This document shows, in pieces, positions 46,431 through 57,340 of a stretch of 64,000 nt of DNA. The notes under the pieces were generated by a model. The model made no database searches. It saw nothing but the letters and a program-made list of their open reading frames with translations, and was not told the origin of the DNA. The position numbers were made by a program, and so were the translations under genes. How positions within the stretch are numbered: position 1 is the stretch's first letter; each line of letters opens with the position of its first letter. This DNA is from Pseudolactococcus reticulitermitis (GTDB lineage Bacteria > Bacillota > Bacilli > Lactobacillales > Streptococcaceae). The stretch lies in the NCBI RefSeq assembly GCF_002260845.1, contig NZ_BEDT01000001.1, positions 1 to 64,000 of the forward strand, read 5' to 3'.

Positions 46431-48386
46431 TTAAATTAACAAACTAATCAATTTCTCTTCGTTATAAATCGAAATAATCTCAGAAAAATTTGGTAAATAA
46501 CTTTTTAATTCTACAAAATCTATATAATTTCCAAAATCGCCTAACATATCACTAACTTCTTTAAATAACTCTAGATATGTTGAAGATTTTTCTTCATCAG
46601 AAACTTGTAAAGGAAATCTTTCAAGAAGTTTTTCTAAAGTATTTTTATAATCTTCAAAACGTTCTTGATAGTATTCCTTCTCACTATAAATAGCATATAT
46701 CTTATCATCTAAAAATATGATATTTATTTTTTTAATCAGGGTTCTGATAAATAATTCTATATTTGGAATATCAACACCTAAGACTCCTCTAGCTTTTAAA
46801 AATTCAAATAATTCATAAAATAAATTACTGAATTCATGACCAGTATAAATATTATTTATATCCAATTTATAAGAAGACGCTCTATAATGTGTTAATTTTT
46901 CAAACATTTCTTTACTAATATCTTCTTTTTTAAAATAACTTTTAGTATTTTCTATATTTATTTTATCTTTGTTGCATGAAGAAATATAAAATCTATCATT
47001 AGTAAGGCTATCATCACCGAATATATTTTTTCTATATATTCTATAAGCACCTTGAATTTTCATGATGATCTCTTCAATTATAAAATTATATGTTTCAGAT
47101 ACACTATACCAAAATTCATCATATTTTAAATACTCAGTAAACTCAGGAGCATTCCATATCACCTCAACCACTGACTCATTATTATACCCCAACTTATAAT
47201 TTCCTTCTACATAAAATAATGTTTGATGAGGAAAATTATTCTGACTGGCTAATGCTAAAATATTATTGAATTTTTCAAATTTATAACCTTTATCATAATC
47301 TCCATTTTCAATTAAATGCTCTTCCTTAAATTCAAGCATCTCTTCCCATAACTCTTTTTCAATAGTCATCAATTTTATTTGAGTAGGATTATGGCCTATA
47401 GGTTTTAACCCAATCGAATTATATCGTTGTGAAAATTTCATTATTCTTTCAACGTACTTTTCAATAAATACATCAATAACTTTATTTAATTCTTCAAGTT
47501 CATTTTCATAAAGATATACGGTAGTATTCCCGAACTCAATATGAAACTCATGATAATCTGGAAGTGGTATACGAATATACTGTCTGTGATTTTTTTCATG
47601 TTCAAAACTTATCGATGTTTTTCTACCAAAATAGAACAATCTCAAAATATCTTTATGATTCAACTGAATAGAACTCTTAGATAATTTTTGAAATCTAGCA
47701 AAAATTATCTGATATGCCCCAAATCCGTTAGATTTTGGCGTCCAAAAAAATCCTGACAAGCGAACATTTCTATAACTTATGGTGATAGACTCCGCAGTCT
47801 CTAAAATTTCTGGTTTTTTACTGTTAGAAAACCAATCTTTTTCTGAAAATGTATTTAGATATTCTAAAGCCTTTACAAATTCACCATTAAATAATTGTTC
47901 ATCAAAAGAAGACATTGATTTTAAAATATCAGGTGGTAATGCCTCTCCTTTTTTAAAGCTATTTTTTAACGGAACTCTGATACCTAAAGTCTGTTTAGTT
48001 TGAATCTTAGATAAGTTATTTCTTATTTGCTCTGTCGGATCTATATAATATATTTCCTCAGTAGTTTTATCAATGATAAATAAAAAAGTTATATACTTTC
48101 TTTTAAGCCAGAAACTCAAATTAGACGTTTCCATTGTCTGTATGTATTCCTCTTTAGTTTTATCAATTTTTTTATGCGCCTTAGCTTGTCCAAAAAACAT
48201 TTTTTCTGTGATTTTTCCAGTCGAATCAGTGAGTGAGCATATACAATCATCTCCAAAGTCAGATTGAACTCTGTTGACTATGGCATACTCCTCAAGTCTT
48301 GCTTGTAACAATGACTCTCCTATTGCCCCAGTCTTCTGCGGCTTGCTCCGTTTAGGTGATTTTTCACTTAAAATTAAATTTTCCAT
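46431..48386 (-). CDS. DUF4365 protein, putative nuclease-like, AT-rich
   Basis: 651 residues. The N-terminus has GAIGESLLQARLEEY (Glu24), QSDFGDDCIC (Asp46/47) and FGQAKAH (Gln67, Lys69), the E-D-QxK order of PD-(D/E)XK nucleases and of DUF4365. The rest has no recognised domain. Its base composition is clearly more AT-rich than pcrA or truB beside it, suggesting transfer. It starts 16 bp after pcrA with no good ribosome site. DUF4365 proteins are sometimes found in defence loci, but none is seen here. Confidence 0.7.
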   Translation of the reverse strand: MENLILSEKSPKRSKPQKTGAIGESLLQARLEEYAIVNRVQSDFGDDCICSLTDSTGKITEKMFFGQAKAHKKIDKTKEEYIQTMETSNLSFWLKRKYITFLFIIDKTTEEIYYIDPTEQIRNNLSKIQTKQTLGIRVPLKNSFKKGEALPPDILKSMSSFDEQLFNGEFVKALEYLNTFSEKDWFSNSKKPEILETAESITISYRNVRLSGFFWTPKSNGFGAYQIIFARFQKLSKSSIQLNHKDILRLFYFGRKTSISFEHEKNHRQYIRIPLPDYHEFHIEFGNTTVYLYENELEELNKVIDVFIEKYVERIMKFSQRYNSIGLKPIGHNPTQIKLMTIEKELWEEMLEFKEEHLIENGDYDKGYKFEKFNNILALASQNNFPHQTLFYVEGNYKLGYNNESVVEVIWNAPEFTEYLKYDEFWYSVSETYNFIIEEIIMKIQGAYRIYRKNIFGDDSLTNDRFYISSCNKDKINIENTKSYFKKEDISKEMFEKLTHYRASSYKLDINNIYTGHEFSNLFYELFEFLKARGVLGVDIPNIELFIRTLIKKINIIFLDDKIYAIYSEKEYYQERFEDYKNTLEKLLERFPLQVSDEEKSSTYLELFKEVSDMLGDFGNYIDFVELKSYLPNFSEIISIYNEEKLISLLI

Positions 48387-48402
48387 TTATAATACTCTAC
48401 TC

Positions 48403-50691
48403 TTACTTCTCAACTTTCTCAATCGGTGCCATCTGCGCTAGCAGGCGTTTCAAGCCAACTTCTGGGAAGGCGATTTTCAACTCCATATTTGAGCCAGTGC
48501 CTGACACATCTAAGACCGTACCATCGCCCCATTTTTTGTGGTGGGCGGTGTCGCCAATGTGCCAGTCTCCGACTGGTTTAGCAGTCGCGCCTTGTTTTAC
48601 TGAGACTGAGCCAGTTGAAGATACTGCAGATTTTCTGCCTTTAATCGCATCTGCCAAGCTCATACCTGACCCGAATTGACTTCTTGACGCTGTGTTAGAA
48701 GATTTATAAGTCGCATTAAAGCTCGTGTTGGCTTTTCTGGCCTGACCTGTATAAGTCAATAAATCATCGTCGATTTCCTTTAAAAAACGCGAGGGTTGAT
48801 TATAACTTGACCGGCCAAAGAGCATGCGTGAGTTGGCATTCGTCAAATATAGGACTTCTTCTGCTCGTGTAATCCCGACATAAGCAAGCCTACGTTCTTC
48901 CTCTAATTCGTCTTCATCTTCGGCTTGCCGACTGAGTGGAAAGATGCCTTCCTCCATGCCGACGAGGAAAACGACCGGAAACTCTAGACCTTTAGCAGCA
49001 TGCAAGGTCATGAGGGTGACTTGGGACGTTTCATCATAGCTATCAGTATCCGCGACAAGGCTGAGGTCGTTGAGGAAACGGCTGAGTTTATCAAGACCTG
49101 TTTCGCCCTCGACGGCATTTTCTGATTCTTTATCGTCGAAACTTTTGGTAACGGTCAGGAATTCTTCGATATTTTCCAGACGATTTTGCGCCTCAAGACT
49201 GGTCGTTTGCATTTCTAGCGCTTTTTTATAAGTGGTTTTATCTAGGACTTTTTCGACTAACTCAGTAATGGTAAACTGGTCGACATCATCGGCGAGATTA
49301 AGTAAAACATGCGCCAGATTAAAGAGTTCTGATGCCGCCTTACCTTTGAGGGAACTGAGTGTGACATCGCGCGCCGCCTCTAAGAGCGAAACATTTTGCT
49401 GATCCGCAAAATCACGAAGGGTCTCGAGCGCTTTAGGTCCAACACCGCGTTTCGGTTCATTGACGATGCGTTCAAAAGAAAGATTATCACGGACATTGGC
49501 AATGACGTTCAGGTAGGCGACAACATCTCTGATTTCTTTACGTGAGTAGAATTTCGTACCGCCGACCATGGTATAGGGAATGTTAGATTTGAGGAGGGCT
49601 TCCTCGATGGCACGCGACTGGGCGTTAGTGCGGTACAGCACGGCAAAATCTGAATAGTTCCGACTGTTTTCTTGCAGTTCATAATTAATTTGACCCGCAA
49701 CAAAATTGGCCTCCTCACGCTCATCACCTGAGCGGTGATAAATGATATTTTCACCATCTGCGTTTTGCGTCCAAAGGTCTTTAGGCCGACGTTTCTTATT
49801 GTGATTGATGACTTCGTTGGCGGCTTGGAGAATGGTTTTTGTCGACCGATAATTTTCTTCTAACAAGACGACTTTGGCCTCGGGGTAGTCCTTTTCAAAA
49901 TCTAAAATATTCTGCATATCAGCGCCACGCCACCCATAAATCGATTGGTCTGCGTCCCCTACGACGCATAAGTTTTTAAACCGTTTCGCGAGGAGCTGCA
50001 CTAATTGATACTGGGCATGGTTGGTATCTTGGTACTCATCAACATGGATGTATTGGAATTTCCCTTGATAATAGGCGAGAACTTCAGGATTTTTGTCGAA
50101 AAGCAAAATCGTGTTCATGATGAGGTCATCAAAGTCCATAGACTCGCTACGTTTGAGTTCGGTTTCATAACGTTTATAGGCCTTGGCGACGATTTCTGAG
50201 TACAAATCACTGGCATTTTTGGCATAGCTTTCAGCTGTGACCATGTCATTTTTACTGTTAGAAATCGTGCCTAAAATCGTGCGTTCTGTGAATTGTTTCG
50301 GGTCAACATTAAGCTCTTTTAAAATGCGTTTCATCAGGGTGCGTTGTTCACCGGGATCGACAATCGTAAAATTACGGTTGTAGCCAATATGATCCGCATC
50401 ACGACGGAGAATCCGAACACACATACTGTGAAAGGTTGCAATCAGCGCATCTTGCGCCCGTGGATTGAGATTAATCGCGCGTTCCCGCATTTCCCGCGCG
50501 GCTTTATTGGTAAAGGTAATCGCCAAAATATTCCAAGGATTGATCATTTTTTCATCAATCAAATAAGCAATTCTGTGGGTCAAAACGCGTGTTTTGCCAG
50601 AACCAGCACCCGCCATAATCAAAAGTGGGCCTTCTGTTGCCTGTACTGCTTCAGCTTGGCGGTCGTTCATACCTTGTAATAATGGATTCAT
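48403..50691 (-). CDS. pcrA: ATP-dependent DNA helicase PcrA (UvrD/Rep family)
   Basis: 762 residues. Walker A is [14 protein letters not shown] (about 28-41), motif [14 protein letters not shown], motif [16 protein letters not shown], motif IV ENYRSTK, motif [15 protein letters not shown]. It unwinds DNA in repair and plasmid replication. Normal length with the C-terminal Tudor-like segment ([14 protein letters not shown]). An extended -10 (TGCTATAAT, 50725-50733) precedes it. Confidence 0.95.
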   Translation of the reverse strand: MNPLLQGMNDRQAEAVQATEGPLLIMAGAGSGKTRVLTHRIAYLIDEKMINPWNILAITFTNKAAREMRERAINLNPRAQDALIATFHSMCVRILRRDADHIGYNRNFTIVDPGEQRTLMKRILKELNVDPKQFTERTILGTISNSKNDMVTAESYAKNASDLYSEIVAKAYKRYETELKRSESMDFDDLIMNTILLFDKNPEVLAYYQGKFQYIHVDEYQDTNHAQYQLVQLLAKRFKNLCVVGDADQSIYGWRGADMQNILDFEKDYPEAKVVLLEENYRSTKTILQAANEVINHNKKRRPKDLWTQNADGENIIYHRSGDEREEANFVAGQINYELQENSRNYSDFAVLYRTNAQSRAIEEALLKSNIPYTMVGGTKFYSRKEIRDVVAYLNVIANVRDNLSFERIVNEPKRGVGPKALETLRDFADQQNVSLLEAARDVTLSSLKGKAASELFNLAHVLLNLADDVDQFTITELVEKVLDKTTYKKALEMQTTSLEAQNRLENIEEFLTVTKSFDDKESENAVEGETGLDKLSRFLNDLSLVADTDSYDETSQVTLMTLHAAKGLEFPVVFLVGMEEGIFPLSRQAEDEDELEEERRLAYVGITRAEEVLYLTNANSRMLFGRSSYNQPSRFLKEIDDDLLTYTGQARKANTSFNATYKSSNTASRSQFGSGMSLADAIKGRKSAVSSTGSVSVKQGATAKPVGDWHIGDTAHHKKWGDGTVLDVSGTGSNMELKIAFPEVGLKRLLAQMAPIEKVEK

Positions 50692-50724
50692 TTTACTCTC
50701 TTTTCCTGTTTGACTATCTCTTTA

Positions 50725-50733
50725 ATTATAGCA
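50725..50733 (-). promoter_or_regulatory. Extended -10 promoter of pcrA
   Basis: TGCTATAAT on the minus strand, about 33 bases before the ATG; the leader carries a purine-rich ribosome site. Confidence 0.5.
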
Positions 50734-50831
50734 TAAATACGCGGTATTCGAGGTAATGTAGTGGCTTTGAAACATGTCAAAATTCCTCATTCTTAATGTT
50801 GATATGTTGTTTAGCATGGCTGAATTTAACT

Positions 50832-50867
50832 AAAAATGACCTTCCGTTTCTCGAAAGATCATTTTTT
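50832..50867. terminator. Terminator downstream of srtA
   Basis: Arms AAAAATGACCTTCC and GAAAGATCATTTTTT with two G-T or A-C positions, T-runs on both sides, just after the srtA stop. Confidence 0.75.
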
Positions 50868-50873
50868 ATCATT

Positions 50874-51602
50874 TTAAAAATTAGTAAACTGATTATACTT
50901 CATCTCAAAGGATTTGAGCACGCTTTTTTTAGCTGTATCAAAAGGAAATTCCTTGACATAATCAGCAAAAACGATGATACGTCTGACCGCTTCAATATCA
51001 TCACAAGTCACAAGCGTTAATTCTTTCTTGCCCGGATGGTCATCAATCACTTCGACATGATCCGGTGTCATGACTTGCACATCCCGAATTTTGTACTGGT
51101 AAATTTTTTCCTTATCTGTGATGTAAATCACCATATCTTTTTTTGCCCGTTCAAGCGGTGTGAAGAGCAACTCAGGAGCACCCGTGACACCACTGACATG
51201 GTGACTTGCCAAGGCGTAATTTCCTTGTCCCATGACAGCATCTTCTTTTAGCGTGCCAGCACCGTACATCAGCTCAACATTACCAATCCCACGAAAAATT
51301 GGTAAGTTTATCCCCAAATCAGGAATGGCAATGCCGCCAATCACTGGCAATTTTTGCGCATTTAACTGATTTTTCATGACATCTTCAAAGGAAATCGGAT
51401 TGACTTTTGAAAAGTCAAAGTCACCAATCCCTTTTTGATTATTTTTCTTCAATATATTTTTATCAATCTTCGTGACCTGATACTTGTTAGCATTCCAAGC
51501 CATCAACATGTTTCGAAAACCTTTATTGAAAATGAGTAATAGCCCCAGCATTAACAGCAAAATCAGGAAAATATTGACTAACCAGCGTCTCACTTTTTTC
51601 AT
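50874..51602 (-). CDS. srtA: Class A sortase
   Basis: 242 residues, type II membrane protein: one N-terminal helix (about 8-25), then the sortase barrel. Catalytic residues are His134 or His135 in ASHHVSG, Cys200 in LTLVTCDD and Arg207. It cleaves LPXTG and attaches proteins to the wall; the frameshifted surface protein at 41848 has such motifs. Placement after gyrA (here via apbE) is common in streptococci and lactococci. Confidence 0.93.
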   Translation of the reverse strand: MKKVRRWLVNIFLILLLMLGLLLIFNKGFRNMLMAWNANKYQVTKIDKNILKKNNQKGIGDFDFSKVNPISFEDVMKNQLNAQKLPVIGGIAIPDLGINLPIFRGIGNVELMYGAGTLKEDAVMGQGNYALASHHVSGVTGAPELLFTPLERAKKDMVIYITDKEKIYQYKIRDVQVMTPDHVEVIDDHPGKKELTLVTCDDIEAVRRIIVFADYVKEFPFDTAKKSVLKSFEMKYNQFTNF

Positions 51603-51636
51603 GTAGTCTTCCTTTCTATATCTTATCAGTCATGCC

Positions 51637-52710
51637 TTATTTTAAATCAGCGATTTCGCCTAATCGATACTCAGATTTTTTATCGAGTTCAAAGCGATTT
51701 TTCAGATTTTGCGTGACATAGACTTTATTATCTTTATCGACAAATACGGCCTCGACATCTTTTTGTTTCGTAACAAATTCATAGCCTTTTTTAGTACCCA
51801 AGGCAAAAATCGTGGTGGATAGCGCATCCCCATCCACCCCTTTTTTACTGACAATGGTCACACTCTGAATATCACTGTCAAAAGGATAACCTGTTTTGGG
51901 ATTTAAGAGATGCGGATAGATTTTGCCATCTGCTTCTAAATAACGTTCATAAATGCCAGAAGTTGACACAGATTCATCTTGCGCCTCTAAGAGCCCAACT
52001 TGTGCGGTTACCGCTTGATTAGGGTCTTTAATGCCAATCGTCCAAGGCTCATTTTCCCCCCGATACGACTGACCAATCAAGGACAGACTTGACGACCCTA
52101 AATCAACAATCGCCGTTGTCACACCGTGTGCTGTCAGATAATCCGTCATTCGATCAGACACATAGCCTTTGGTAATGGCACCCAAATCAATCTTAGCACC
52201 TTTTTGAGTAATATAAACAGTTTGTTTTTGGTCATCAAACTCTACTAAACGATAAGAAACGAGCGGCAAGGCTTGATCAATTTCAGCCTGACTGGGTTTC
52301 CTAGCATCGTCAAAGCCGATATGCCAGAGGCTACTGATAGCCCCAATCATCATGTCAAATCCAGTCTGCTTTTCAGAGTAAGCATAAGCTTCTTTAAGCA
52401 GTTTGTAAACTGATTTTGAGACCTTGACCGGTTTGATACCGGCTTGATCATTGATGGCATCTAGTTCACTGCCCGATTGGTTGACAGAAGTTTTTTGATC
52501 ATAATCTTTGGCAATGGCAAGCGCTGCGGCAATATCTTTTTCATGTCCTTTATCGTAGGCTGTGATTTTAACGTAAGTACCCATGGTAAAAGTTTCTTTG
52601 ACATAGGGTTTTGACCGCAAATCACGCTTGTGTGTCCCGCAGGCTGTCAAAATCAGACTAAGCCCTAAAAGCAGGGCAAGGAAGCCCAGACTTTTTTTAT
52701 ACTTCTTCAC
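51637..52710 (-). CDS. apbE: FAD:protein FMN transferase lipoprotein
   Basis: 357 residues. Lipobox LTAC (Cys24) after a hydrophobic signal marks a lipoprotein. [11 protein letters not shown] and [14 protein letters not shown] with [11 protein letters not shown] are ApbE signatures. It attaches FMN to threonines of extracytoplasmic redox proteins, such as fumarate reductase-like or PplA-type proteins of flavin-based extracellular electron transfer; no target lies in this window. It overlaps gyrA by 14 bp, so it is translationally coupled. Confidence 0.93.
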   Translation of the reverse strand: MKKYKKSLGFLALLLGLSLILTACGTHKRDLRSKPYVKETFTMGTYVKITAYDKGHEKDIAAALAIAKDYDQKTSVNQSGSELDAINDQAGIKPVKVSKSVYKLLKEAYAYSEKQTGFDMMIGAISSLWHIGFDDARKPSQAEIDQALPLVSYRLVEFDDQKQTVYITQKGAKIDLGAITKGYVSDRMTDYLTAHGVTTAIVDLGSSSLSLIGQSYRGENEPWTIGIKDPNQAVTAQVGLLEAQDESVSTSGIYERYLEADGKIYPHLLNPKTGYPFDSDIQSVTIVSKKGVDGDALSTTIFALGTKKGYEFVTKQKDVEAVFVDKDNKVYVTQNLKNRFELDKKSEYRLGEIADLK

Positions 52711-55180
52711 TTGTCACTTCCTCAGTACCATTTTCAGCGGTTTCGTCATTAAGCTGCTCAGGTTCTTTTTCGACTAGAGCAAAGGTCACGATGTGGGCTT
52801 CTTTGTCCAAACGCATGACTTTCACGCCTTGGGCGCTACGGCCAGTTTGGGAAATGTTGGCAACGTCGGTACGGATGACGACACCTGTATCTGTAATCAG
52901 CATGAGGTCTTCGTCGCCATTAACGGTCACGAGACCGGCTAATTTCCCTGTCCGCTCAGTGATGTTCATGACTTTAATCCCTTTACCGCCACGACCTTTA
53001 GTTGGATATTGTTCAGCAGCTGTCCGTTTGCCGAGACCATTTTCGCTAATCACGAGGACTTCTTGGCTATTGTCAATGGTACTAGAACCAACGACAAAGT
53101 CACCGTCACGGAGATTAACCCCTTTGACACCCGTCGCTGTTCGACCCATGTCACGGAGAATATTTTCTTTGAAACGAACAGAGTAGCCGTTATGTGTACC
53201 AATAATCAACTCTTCCTGACCAGTTGTGAGTAACACATTGACCAATTGGTCGTCTTCACGCAGGTTGAGGGCTTTCAAGCCATTAGTTCTGATGTTGGCA
53301 AAATGATTAGCATTCGTCCGTTTGACAATCCCACGCAGGGTTGTAAAGAGGAGGAAGCGTTCTTGATCAGATTTTTCAACATTGATAACAGTCTGAATCG
53401 TTTCGCCCTCATCCAATTTGAGGAGGTTGACGATTGGCAAGCCTTTGGCCTGACGACCGTACTCTGGAATTTCATAGGCTTTCATGCGATAGACGCGACC
53501 ACGATTGGTAAAGAATAAGAGATGGTCATGCGTTGAGGTTGACACCATATGTTTGATGAAGTCTTCATCGGAGACGCCAGAGCCTTGAACACCACGACCG
53601 CCACGGTTTTGCGCACGGAATTCGTCTTGGTTGAGACGCTTGATATAGCCTTTATTTGACAGGGTAATCAAGACATCTTCTTCTTCGATTAAGTCTTCGT
53701 CTTCCACACTGAGGACTTCACCGACCAGCAATTCTGTCCGACGCGCATCCGCGAATTTGCGCTTAATCTCTTCCATTTCTTCCGTGATAATGGCAACAAC
53801 ACGCTCAGGTTTCGCCAGAATATCAATCAAATCAGCAATCAGAGCCAGTAAGTCATCATATTCTTTCTGAATTTTATCGCGTTCCAAACCTGTCAAACGA
53901 CGCAAGCGCATGTCTAAAATGGCTTGTGATTGACGCTCTGACAGCTCAAAACGTGACATTAATTCAGCTTGGGCAATCGCATCTGTTTCAGACCCTCGAA
54001 TAATCTTGATAATTTCATCAATATTATCCAGGGCAATTAACAAACCTTCTAAAATATGGGCACGTGCCTCAGCTTTTTCCTTGTCAAACTGAGTCCGACG
54101 GGTAATCACTTCTTTTTGGTGGGCGATGTAGTGCGTCAGAATTTCTTTGACTGACAAAATTTTCGGCGCACCATCAACGATGGCCAGCATATTAAAGCTG
54201 AAATTGGTCTGAACGCTGGTTAATTTATAGAGGTTATTCAGGATAACATTGGCTGACGCATCACGGCGGACTTCAATAATAAAGCGCACACCGTCACGGT
54301 TAGACTCATCACGAACTGCCGTAATGCCCTCAATCCGCTTTTCTTGCGCCAAACGCACGATATGCTCATGAAGTTTGGCTTTATTGACCATGTAAGGAAA
54401 TTCGGTAATGACAATCCGTTCCTTACCAGATTTGGTGATTTCAATCTCTGACTTGGCACGTAGCGTAATGCTCCCTTTACCCGTTTCATAGGCGCGGTGA
54501 ATCCCGCTACGTCCCATGACAAGCGCACCCGTTGGAAAGTCAGGACCAGGCATGACTTCCATGATGTCGCGCGTCGTTGCCTCAGGATTTGCCATGAGGA
54601 GTTTCACGGCATCAATCGCCTCACCAAGATTATGTGGTGGAATATTGGTCGCCATCCCGACAGCAATCCCTGTCGTTCCATTGACCAAAAGGTTAGGGAA
54701 ACGCGCAGGGAGGACAACGGGCTCACGCTCTGTGCCGTCATAGTTATCGATAAAATCGACAGTTTTCTTATTAATATCGCGCAACATTTCGAGCGCAATC
54801 TTGCTCATCCGTGCTTCCGTATAACGCATGGCAGCGGCGCCGTCGCCGTCCATAGAACCGAAGTTCCCATGACCGTCGACGAGCATATGCCGATAACTCC
54901 ACCATTGTGCCATCCGAACCATGGATTCATAAATCGCCGAATCGCCATGCGGGTGATATTTACCCATGACATCACCGGTGATACGGGCAGATTTTTTATG
55001 CGCTTTATCAGGGGTGACCCCCAGTTCATTCATGCCGTAGAGAATACGACGATGGACTGGTTTGAGACCGTCACGTACATCGGGTAATGCCCGTGCCACA
55101 ATGACACTCATGGCATAGTCGATGAAACTTGTCTTCATTTCACTCGCCAGATTGACACTGACGACATTTTTGTCTTGCAT
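52697..55180 (-). CDS. gyrA: DNA gyrase subunit A
   Basis: 827 residues from the ATG at 55178-55180, chosen because AAAGG is 10 bases upstream and the longer frame begins before the predicted +1. The active Tyr120 is in [11 protein letters not shown]. The quinolone-determining segment [11 protein letters not shown] keeps Ser81 and Glu85, the susceptible state. The C-terminal pinwheel includes the GyrA box ([10 protein letters not shown]), which confirms gyrase rather than topoisomerase IV. GyrB is not in the window. Confidence 0.96.
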   Translation of the reverse strand: MQDKNVVSVNLASEMKTSFIDYAMSVIVARALPDVRDGLKPVHRRILYGMNELGVTPDKAHKKSARITGDVMGKYHPHGDSAIYESMVRMAQWWSYRHMLVDGHGNFGSMDGDGAAAMRYTEARMSKIALEMLRDINKKTVDFIDNYDGTEREPVVLPARFPNLLVNGTTGIAVGMATNIPPHNLGEAIDAVKLLMANPEATTRDIMEVMPGPDFPTGALVMGRSGIHRAYETGKGSITLRAKSEIEITKSGKERIVITEFPYMVNKAKLHEHIVRLAQEKRIEGITAVRDESNRDGVRFIIEVRRDASANVILNNLYKLTSVQTNFSFNMLAIVDGAPKILSVKEILTHYIAHQKEVITRRTQFDKEKAEARAHILEGLLIALDNIDEIIKIIRGSETDAIAQAELMSRFELSERQSQAILDMRLRRLTGLERDKIQKEYDDLLALIADLIDILAKPERVVAIITEEMEEIKRKFADARRTELLVGEVLSVEDEDLIEEEDVLITLSNKGYIKRLNQDEFRAQNRGGRGVQGSGVSDEDFIKHMVSTSTHDHLLFFTNRGRVYRMKAYEIPEYGRQAKGLPIVNLLKLDEGETIQTVINVEKSDQERFLLFTTLRGIVKRTNANHFANIRTNGLKALNLREDDQLVNVLLTTGQEELIIGTHNGYSVRFKENILRDMGRTATGVKGVNLRDGDFVVGSSTIDNSQEVLVISENGLGKRTAAEQYPTKGRGGKGIKVMNITERTGKLAGLVTVNGDEDLMLITDTGVVIRTDVANISQTGRSAQGVKVMRLDKEAHIVTFALVEKEPEQLNDETAENGTEEVTSEEV

Positions 55181-55220
55181 TAATTTACAGCCTTTCAAAT
55201 ACCAAACATGTATTGTTTCC

Positions 55221-55229
55221 ATTATATCA
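55221..55229 (-). promoter_or_regulatory. Extended -10 promoter of gyrA
   Basis: TGATATAAT on the minus strand gives a +1 near 55214 and a leader of about 34 nt, directly after the arg-operon terminator. Confidence 0.6.
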
Positions 55230-55240
55230 AAAATATAGGA

Positions 55241-55264
55241 AAAAAGCTAGGCACAACCTAGCTT
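55241..55264 (-). terminator. Terminator of the arginine operon
   Basis: Arms AGCTAGG / CCTAGCT with a 5-base loop followed by a T-run on the minus strand, about 70 bp past argB. Confidence 0.75.
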
Positions 55265-55335
55265 TACAGTCTGTTGCTGGTTTTGAAAAAAGCAAATTTT
55301 GGTGTCTTTGTCAAGCCTGCTCACTTCGTTGCGAC

Positions 55336-56193
55336 TTAAAATGTTAATTTGTCATCTTTTTTAATCAAAGTCCCAAACCCTTCACTGGTAAACAGTTCAA
55401 AAATCAAGGAGTTTTTCAGGCAACCATCTAATAAAACCGCCTCATTCAAGCCGTTTTGCATGGCATATTTAATAGCCTCCAGTTTTGGCATCATACCACC
55501 CGAAATCTTACCTGCCGCAATCAAATGATCAATTTCTGCCAGCGTCGTTTCGGGTAAAAATGATGCTTCATCCGGAAAATTTGAATACAAGCCACGCACA
55601 TCAGACAAGAGAATAAAACGTTCCGCCTGCAATTCTCCCGCAATCCGGCTGGCTGCGGTATCGGCATTGACATTATAAATCTCGCCCGCCGTATCTACTC
55701 CTGCTGTCGCAATGACGGGAATGGTTGAGGTCTTAGCAATCCGTTCGATAATTTCAGTATTGATTCTCGTGATTTTTCCGACGAACCCGAGGTCTTCAGA
55801 CAGTTGCTCAACTTCAATCATCCGCCCATCAATGCCAGAGATGCCAATCGCTTCGCCCCCTAGCCGTTGAATATCCCGAACCAGACTTTTATTGACCATG
55901 CCCGACAAGGCTGTCAGCGCAAGCTCAGCGGTCTCCTCATCGGTGTAGCGCAAGCCATTGATGAACTTAGACTCTTTGCCGTACTTGTCCAGCAACTCAT
56001 TGATGGCAGGCCCACCGCCATGCACGAGAACGACGTTAATCCCCAGCGTTTTCAGGAGCAAAATATCGCTCAGTACCGATTTTTTAATGGCGTCGTCGGT
56101 CATAGCATTGCCGCCGTACTTGATGACGACCGTCTGCCCCTGATACTTGAGCATGAAAGGCAGCGCCGCCGTCAGCGTTTCAGGTACATTCAT
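55336..56193 (-). CDS. argB: Acetylglutamate kinase
   Basis: 285 residues. Nucleotide motif KYGGNAM (about 25-31) and substrate motif VLVHGGGPAI (about 56-65). It phosphorylates N-acetylglutamate in arginine synthesis. Last of argC-J-D-B, with a 4-bp overlap with argD. Confidence 0.95.
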   Translation of the reverse strand: MNVPETLTAALPFMLKYQGQTVVIKYGGNAMTDDAIKKSVLSDILLLKTLGINVVLVHGGGPAINELLDKYGKESKFINGLRYTDEETAELALTALSGMVNKSLVRDIQRLGGEAIGISGIDGRMIEVEQLSEDLGFVGKITRINTEIIERIAKTSTIPVIATAGVDTAGEIYNVNADTAASRIAGELQAERFILLSDVRGLYSNFPDEASFLPETTLAEIDHLIAAGKISGGMMPKLEAIKYAMQNGLNEAVLLDGCLKNSLIFELFTSEGFGTLIKKDDKLTF

Positions 56194-57326
56194 AAGATTC
56201 CCTCCAATATCGCCACCCCGTCCGCCAACTGCGCTTTTGTCATGACTAATGGTGGCAGAAGTCTGACAATGTCTTTGCCTGCCGACAAGACGAGGAGACC
56301 TTGCGCTCTAGCGTCTGACAAGACCTGTTGCACTTGCGCAACGTCAGTGAGTTGGATCCCGATCATCAGACCCAGATTTCGGATGGCTTTAACGGATGAT
56401 TTGCCTGCTAATTTTTCGTCAAGTAGCGCTTTGAGAAAATCTGCTTTATCAGTCACGTCAGCTAAAAAAACATCGGAAGTCAGTTCAGTCAAGACAGCCC
56501 TAGCACTTGCCATCGCTAAAGGATTCCCACCAAAAGTTGAGCCATGTTTACCCGCACTGAAAAAATCTGCATAGCAATTTTTAACCAACATGGCGCCAAC
56601 TGGTAAGCCATTGCCCAAACCTTTAGCGGTCGTGAAGATATCAGGTTGCAGTCCGAAATGTTCAAAGGCAAATAATTTGCCAGTCCGACCATTGCCAGTT
56701 TGGACTTCATCCACAATCAGCAGAATCCCCTGTTCTTGACAGCTTTTGAGTGCTGCCGAAAATTCTGCTGTGAGTGGGGTCACGCCACCTTCACCTTGCA
56801 CGACTTCAAAAAGAATGGCACCCGTTTGAGGTGTGACAGAGGCTTTAAGACTGTCGACGTCGTTATAGATGGCTTTTGAAAAACCAGAAACTAAAGGTGC
56901 AAAACCGTTTTGAATTTTATCCTGCATGGTCGCTGACATGGCGCCGAAAGTCCGACCGTGAAAGCCGTCTTCAAAGGCTAAAATTTCGTTGCCCGGTTTG
57001 ATTAAGCGTGCCAGTTTAAGCGCTGCTTCATTGGCTTCTGCGCCAGAGTTGGCGAAAAAAGCCTTGTAGTGACCCGCTTGGTCTAGCAAGTCTGCCACTT
57101 CTTCCTGCAAGGGATTATTGTAGAGGTTAGAGAGATGGGCGATTGCATCCACTTGCGCTTTAACAGCAGCTTTCCCCGCTTCAAAAGAATAACCTAAATT
57201 CATCACGCCAATCCCACTCGTGAAATCTAAGTATTTTTTGTCCCTCTCATCAAATAAATAAACGGTTTCACCATGCGTAAAGGTCAGGGGAATTCTTGTC
57301 CCGTAGTTTTGGAGTAAATGTGTCAT
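56190..57326 (-). CDS. argD: Acetylornithine aminotransferase
   Basis: 378 residues, fold-type I PLP enzyme. ANSGAEANEAALKLAR binds the cofactor phosphate, DEVQTGNGRTG contains the ring-stacking Asp, and the PLP lysine is in TTAKGLGNG. Normal length. Confidence 0.95.
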   Translation of the reverse strand: MTHLLQNYGTRIPLTFTHGETVYLFDERDKKYLDFTSGIGVMNLGYSFEAGKAAVKAQVDAIAHLSNLYNNPLQEEVADLLDQAGHYKAFFANSGAEANEAALKLARLIKPGNEILAFEDGFHGRTFGAMSATMQDKIQNGFAPLVSGFSKAIYNDVDSLKASVTPQTGAILFEVVQGEGGVTPLTAEFSAALKSCQEQGILLIVDEVQTGNGRTGKLFAFEHFGLQPDIFTTAKGLGNGLPVGAMLVKNCYADFFSAGKHGSTFGGNPLAMASARAVLTELTSDVFLADVTDKADFLKALLDEKLAGKSSVKAIRNLGLMIGIQLTDVAQVQQVLSDARAQGLLVLSAGKDIVRLLPPLVMTKAQLADGVAILEGIL

Positions 57327-57340
57327 AGGCTTTTTCTTTC

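Noticed and set aside
46431-48386. Defence island
   Set aside because: Only one candidate gene; neighbours are housekeeping, with no restriction, Abi or integrase genes.
54497-55087. Long plus-strand ORF antisense to gyrA
   Set aside because: It is a shadow of gyrA with no ribosome site and no family resemblance.
55867-56574. 235-codon plus-strand ORF antisense to argB-argD
   Set aside because: It overlaps two clear genes and shows no domain.
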